Source of the DNA: Rhodospirillaceae bacterium
GTDB lineage: Bacteria > Pseudomonadota > Alphaproteobacteria > MPNO01 > UBA2964
Assembly (NCBI GenBank): GCA_002724505.1
Contig: PBOV01000134.1
Span: forward strand, 1-11,243
Length of the DNA: 11,243 bases
Direction: 5' to 3'
Part shown: positions 7,848 through 11,243 of the stretch, one piece after another
How the letters are laid out: each line of letters starts with the position of its first letter
How positions within the stretch are numbered: position 1 is the first letter of the stretch
Made by a program: the position numbers and the translations under genes
Notes under the pieces: generated by a model
The model's database searches: none
The model's input: only the letters and a program-made list of their open reading frames with translations
Told to the model about the DNA's origin: nothing

Positions 7848-10337
7848 TCATTTATCGAAAAGCACCTGAACTTCCAAGATGCCTACAGCAGAATCTGCAG
7901 GAGGATCAATATTAATACGGATAGCATCGCAATTCGTTGTTGCAGCCGGATGAACAACGTTGAATTGATTGGCGCGAAAGTCGTAACGGTCAGTGGTATA
8001 TAATTCGAAGGGTTTCCACTGACCATCCTGTTCGACTTCTAGTGACCACTTTTTGGGAAATTTTACATCACCTTGCCAGCGATTCATCCAGAAGACACCC
8101 ACACTGCGGATTTTTTTAGATTTGTGAAAACGTCCAACGATCCATTGTTTTTTACCAGCCTGACCGCGACTAGTCCAACGAGCGACCTTGTTTCCGCTAG
8201 ACCACTTATCCACGCGACCGTCGCCAATGGCATTTACGGAATCTTCAGGAGCAGTATGAGAAGCCTTAATCTCTTTAAACACACTTTCGCTAGGAAGCGC
8301 TAGAGGATCGTAAATCGCCATTTCAGTCTTGGTAGGGAACCAGACGGTCATGGAACTTGTGTTGCGATTGTTCCATGCATAGTAGGGTATTAGGCTCAAT
8401 TGACTAAATGAACTATCACCTTGAATATTCGTAAGTCTGTTCGCCGGAACATTAGCTTGAATGAATGAGCCATGCTTTAAATTCTTCATCGCAATCTTTG
8501 TTTTAGAAATATCCATATTTTCATCAAGAAAATAGCGTTGGGTGACGCCACCGTTGTCAATTCCTTCTGCGCACATCACAAAAGGGCCACGGGTCAGTGC
8601 AATGCGGTCAACGTTTGCTTTAACTGCGGTATGGCAGCGATTTTTTTGAATTGGCATGGGTAGATTCAACTCAACCTTATCACCAGCTATCCACTCACGC
8701 TTGATTACGGCGAAGCCGTTTTGAAGGTTTTTTACATCAATATACTCTCCATTCACCTTAAGAGAAACCGGCTTCGCAATAGAATCAACAAAGTCATACA
8801 GATCGCCGGGGAGGAACTGATTGCCCTGTGCCCATGTTGGAATTCGTAGATAAAGACTAAACTTAACTGGCTTCGCCGGATGTATATTTACGGAAATGAG
8901 CCCTTTATTAGGATAGGCAGTCTTCTGCTCAACTCTGACTTTAGTGTCAGCCATTGAAATTTCAGTGCTACTTTCTGCATAAAATGTCACAAAAAGATTA
9001 TGTTGATCCTGAGCGTAGGTCATCCCTGGCACCTGCGGTATTAGCCGTGCCATATTCGAAGGACAACAGGCGGTGCCAAACCACGGCGCACGACCGGCCG
9101 TTCCATGATTGAATGGATATTTTCCATCAGCAGATAGTGGATTGACATAAAAGAATTTATTACCTTCGAAATTTACTGCAGCCAGCACATTATTTAGCAA
9201 CGCAACTTCCGCCACATCTAGATACTTTGCGTCCTTCGTTAACAAAAACATCCGGTGGTTGAACATTACATTGCCTACTGCGGCGCAAGTCTCGTTAAAA
9301 GCATCTTTATTTGGTAATTCGTAGTTTGATCCAAAACCCTCAATTCCGTGCACCGCGCCCAATCCGCCGGTTATATGCATTTTCTTATCGGTTATGTTGC
9401 TCCAAATCCTATTAAGCGCTCTAGTATAGCCCTTGTCGTCTGTCAGCGCACCAACATCGGCCATTGCTGCATAAAGGTAAGTCGCTCGCACTGCATGACC
9501 AACCGCCTCGCTCTGTTCTTTCACTGGTCTGTGCTGCTGAGCGTAAGTCGGAGACATGACTCCCTCGCCATTGGGAACATAGGTGATGCCACGGATTTCG
9601 AGAAACTTCCTAGCCATGTCCAGATAAAGCTGATTGCCAGTCACTCGGTACAACTTGACCAACGCCAATTCGGGCTCCTGATGCCCCGGTGCCTGGCGAA
9701 TTGGTTTCCCATCGTTATATTTTGGATCTCCCTCGAAAAAAACCTTGTTGATATGTTTTGCGTTCTTTTCAGCAATTTTCAGTAGAGCATCCTTACCCGT
9801 TGTAACATAATAGGCGACGGCAGCTTCATAGAGATGACCCATATTGTATAACTCATGACTGTGAACTACGAAAGTATAAGGCGAATCGCCCATCATATGC
9901 TTAGATGAACCTGCTTTGGTAGTATGTGATGGATAAAGGTATCCATTTGGCTCCTGTGCGGCACCGATAACCCTAATAATTTCATCCATTTTTTCCTCTA
10001 ATTCGGGATCGCGCTCCAACTGAAGAAGGTAAGCTGCGCCTTCCATTACCTTATAAAGATCAGAGTCTATGAATCGGTGAGCACGACTTTTGGCTGCTTT
10101 TTTACCTTTAAGAATGTCCGCAGCTGCTTCCAAATGGGCAACACCTGTTTTCGTGCGATCAAAGGCCCAAGGAACCAATGTCTTTCGCTGAGTTACCAAG
10201 CGCGGCCTCCAGAAGTCACTTGTCATTTCCACTTTATTAAAGGAAATGGGCTGCAACGGATAATCCCCCGGCAATTCAGCGCTAACTTGAAATACTCCCG
10301 TAATTATTGTTATTGATATGATTAATTGAGTTTTCAT
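7848..10337 (-). CDS. GH127 family beta-L-arabinofuranosidase-like enzyme, secreted, with C-terminal discoidin-like domain
   Basis: The product has 829 residues. Residues 1-20 are a signal peptide ending VSA before ELPGDYPLQP, so it acts outside the cytoplasm. Residues about 28-430 form the (alpha/alpha)6 barrel of family GH127 (formerly DUF1680), followed by beta-sandwich domains to about residue 680. The family's zinc/nucleophile set is present: Glu349 and Cys351 in NETCAAVGN, and Cys424-Cys425 in GTACCPSN. In the Bifidobacterium enzyme HypBA1 the corresponding residues are Glu322, Cys338, Cys417 and Cys418, with Cys417 the nucleophile. GH127 enzymes release terminal beta-L-arabinofuranose; this family also contains other or unknown specificities, so the exact sugar is inferred. 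Residues about 690-829 (WTSRGQ, IRSVGVFW, FRANQFNVV, IRINIDPP) resemble an F5/8-type discoidin domain, likely glycan-binding. No Shine-Dalgarno precedes the ATG. The ATPase frame overlaps this start by four bases (ATGA). Confidence 0.88.
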   Translation of the reverse strand: MKTQLIISITIITGVFQVSAELPGDYPLQPISFNKVEMTSDFWRPRLVTQRKTLVPWAFDRTKTGVAHLEAAADILKGKKAAKSRAHRFIDSDLYKVMEGAAYLLQLERDPELEEKMDEIIRVIGAAQEPNGYLYPSHTTKAGSSKHMMGDSPYTFVVHSHELYNMGHLYEAAVAYYVTTGKDALLKIAEKNAKHINKVFFEGDPKYNDGKPIRQAPGHQEPELALVKLYRVTGNQLYLDMARKFLEIRGITYVPNGEGVMSPTYAQQHRPVKEQSEAVGHAVRATYLYAAMADVGALTDDKGYTRALNRIWSNITDKKMHITGGLGAVHGIEGFGSNYELPNKDAFNETCAAVGNVMFNHRMFLLTKDAKYLDVAEVALLNNVLAAVNFEGNKFFYVNPLSADGKYPFNHGTAGRAPWFGTACCPSNMARLIPQVPGMTYAQDQHNLFVTFYAESSTEISMADTKVRVEQKTAYPNKGLISVNIHPAKPVKFSLYLRIPTWAQGNQFLPGDLYDFVDSIAKPVSLKVNGEYIDVKNLQNGFAVIKREWIAGDKVELNLPMPIQKNRCHTAVKANVDRIALTRGPFVMCAEGIDNGGVTQRYFLDENMDISKTKIAMKNLKHGSFIQANVPANRLTNIQGDSSFSQLSLIPYYAWNNRNTSSMTVWFPTKTEMAIYDPLALPSESVFKEIKASHTAPEDSVNAIGDGRVDKWSSGNKVARWTSRGQAGKKQWIVGRFHKSKKIRSVGVFWMNRWQGDVKFPKKWSLEVEQDGQWKPFELYTTDRYDFRANQFNVVHPAATTNCDAIRINIDPPADSAVGILEVQVLFDK

Positions 10338-11243
10338 TTTAAGATATGGCTTACTGTGTAGAAAAGATCATAATGCAATTCCATGCCGACGAAAAGCACT
10401 TCCCCCCTCCTACCCCCTAGGCGCAATTGACCAGAAACTCTCAGCCTCAGACCTTGTGACAGCGTTGTTGTAGTCCTTCCGAAGCAGCGTGGGGTTTGGA
10501 TGAGATTGGTGCGGCCTCCCTCGACGTCCGTCGCACTTGCACGATTGGCCCGCTTGGCCAAACGCAGGACGAACCTTCCCTCGTCCTTGGTCGACTGCAG
10601 TACGCACACGGCACGCGCCCAGTTCGTCAGCTCGGACGAACCTGTGCCTGCGTACGAATGATCGGTGGCGTTCCAACCCGACTTGGATTTCGGATCGGTC
10701 GAAGGCTTCGGCGTGTGGTGCATCATCATCCACACAACGCCCGTCTCGTGCGCTATCGGGTTGAGAAGGTTGCGCAAAAAGTACGAACAAACGTCCTGCT
10801 TGGAGATGTCGTCCCCGATGAACGAAAGCAACGGATCGAGCCACACCAAATCGGGTTTGTGCTTCGCCACAAGCAGGCGCACGGCGTTGGCAAACTCCTC
10901 ACCCGTTTGCACCGACTCAGCGACGATCGCAAAGCGGTCTTGCAGGGCCGAGGTTGCCTCCTCCGGCGTTTTTATTCCCAACCCGCCCAACGTTCCCCGA
11001 AGCATTTCAGAAACGTCTCCAAAGTCATTTTCGGCCTGAATCAAAAGCGACTTCAGAGGCTTCACCGGCTTGATGCCAAACACCTCTTTTCCGAGTGCCC
11101 AGCTAACCGCCATTTGCATTGCCAAGGATGACTTTCCAATGCCGCTTTGACCCACGAAGAGGCAAGAACCGCCGCGACATAACCACCTTTGCCCAAGAAG
11201 GTTGTTAGGGTCGTTTTCGGTGTCGAACTTCATCAACTTGGCG
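10334..11243 (-). CDS. RepA/AAA_25-type ATPase (RecA-fold), 5' end outside the window, altered C-terminus
   Basis: The frame is open to the window edge, so the true start is probably upstream; residues below count from a TTG at 11236. The Walker A motif GQSGIGKSS is at 29-37, and Walker B DLVWLDP ends in Asp at about 134. MMMHHTPKP (170-178) and the SYAGTGSSEL segment (194-203) fit the RepA-like hexameric helicase/AAA_25 group found in plasmids, phages and integrative elements, where these ATPases act in replication. RLAKRANR (225-232) matches the basic segment usual in this group. Family-like sequence ends at about residue 245 (near position 10500). The remaining ~55 residues cross the 53-nt repeat and A+T-rich DNA and look foreign, so the native C-terminus is probably lost or frameshifted. 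The stop overlaps the GH127 ATG (ATGA), which I take as coincidental. Base composition is unlike the GH127 gene. Confidence 0.75.
   Translation of the reverse strand, partial: AKLMKFDTENDPNNLLGQRWLCRGGSCLFVGQSGIGKSSLAMQMAVSWALGKEVFGIKPVKPLKSLLIQAENDFGDVSEMLRGTLGGLGIKTPEEATSALQDRFAIVAESVQTGEEFANAVRLLVAKHKPDLVWLDPLLSFIGDDISKQDVCSYFLRNLLNPIAHETGVVWMMMHHTPKPSTDPKSKSGWNATDHSYAGTGSSELTNWARAVCVLQSTKDEGRFVLRLAKRANRASATDVEGGRTNLIQTPRCFGRTTTTLSQGLRLRVSGQLRLGGRRGEVLFVGMELHYDLFYTVSHILK
10396..10448 (+). repeat. Right copy of the 53-nt imperfect direct repeat
   Basis: Same orientation as 507-559, with 26 of 30 matches in the GGCGCAAT...CAGCCTC core. In this copy the small GGCG/CGCC hairpin is lost (GGCGCAATTGACC). 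It lies within the last part of the ATPase reading frame, where base composition drops going left. On the minus strand one frame of the repeat reads EAESFWSIAPRG then stop; the left copy reads EAVRFWAIAPGG in the matching frame. The sequence may therefore once have been coding. Confidence 0.75.

Larger units (their letters stand above)
560..10395. other. A+T-rich glycan-locus segment bounded by direct repeats (putative island)
   Basis: Between the two 53-nt repeats the DNA is clearly poorer in G+C than both flanks: line 5041-5100 has 22/60 G+C against 38/60 at 241-300 and 39/60 at 10501-10560. All three glycan-related genes are inside; the genes outside belong to mobile or defence-type families. 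No integrase, transposase, tRNA or terminal inverted repeats are visible, so the means of acquisition is unknown. A metagenomic or repeat-mediated misassembly would give the same picture. The island interpretation is inference; the repeats and composition change are seen. Confidence 0.4.

Noticed and set aside
9348..9785. 145-residue plus-strand frame
   Set aside because: Antisense to the GH127 catalytic domain, with no recognisable motif or start signal.
10410..10844. 144-residue minus-strand frame ending EAESFWSIAPRG
   Set aside because: Most of it is an out-of-frame shadow of the ATPase. Only the last ~30 residues might matter, as a frameshifted tail, and that is reported as a finding.
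10496..11131. 211-residue plus-strand open frame opposite the ATPase
   Set aside because: Arg/Cys-rich composition typical of an antisense shadow of a G+C-rich gene; the opposite strand has clear Walker motifs.

Overview
The window looks like chromosomal DNA of a glycan-degrading bacterium of the Planctomycetes-Verrucomicrobia group, most likely Verrucomicrobiota or a close relative. The basis is the proteins: secreted hydrolases with no clear Shine-Dalgarno sequence upstream, a GH127-type enzyme, lectin-like 'DFDGPxLxxxW' beta-sandwich domains, and the short domain 'Y-ubiquitous-x-S-x-x-L-x-x-W ... RRFYRV' that I know as common in secreted proteins of that group. I could not check any of this by database search.

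Layout, left to right. (1) 1-559 is a G+C-rich flank (line 241-300 counts 38/60 G+C). It holds a complete small minus-strand gene with an HExxH motif (31-342), a broken remnant that resembles the C-terminus of a type I restriction R subunit (376-519, in-frame TAG at 430-432), and a 53-nt sequence (507-559) that recurs near the right end. (2) 560-10395 is a clearly more A+T-rich segment (line 5041-5100 counts 22/60 G+C) with three large secreted proteins. These are a plus-strand multidomain putative (alpha/alpha)6 glycoside hydrolase (650-3745), a convergent minus-strand 1280-residue protein made of six tandem lectin-like domains plus a C-terminal domain (3844-7686), and, upstream of it on the same strand, a GH127 beta-L-arabinofuranosidase-like enzyme (7848-10337). 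(3) 10396-11243 is again G+C-rich (line 10501-10560 counts 39/60). It starts with the second copy of the 53-nt repeat and continues into a RepA/AAA_25-type ATPase gene that runs off the window.

The three central genes fit together as an extracellular glycan-processing set. The GH127 enzyme probably removes terminal L-arabinofuranose-like sugars, the 1037-codon enzyme probably cuts another linkage, and the six-domain protein probably binds or scaffolds on the polymer. The same lectin-like domain and the same short C-terminal domain occur in both the putative hydrolase and the six-domain protein, which ties the two together. No transporter, SusC/D pair, regulator, sulfatase or integrase is visible.

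The most notable structure is not a gene. Two direct copies of a ~53-nt sequence sit where base composition changes, one beside a truncated restriction-gene remnant and one inside the 3' end of the ATPase reading frame. This makes the glycan locus look like an island set into a different replicon-like or phage/plasmid-like context. A repeat-mediated assembly join is a real alternative.
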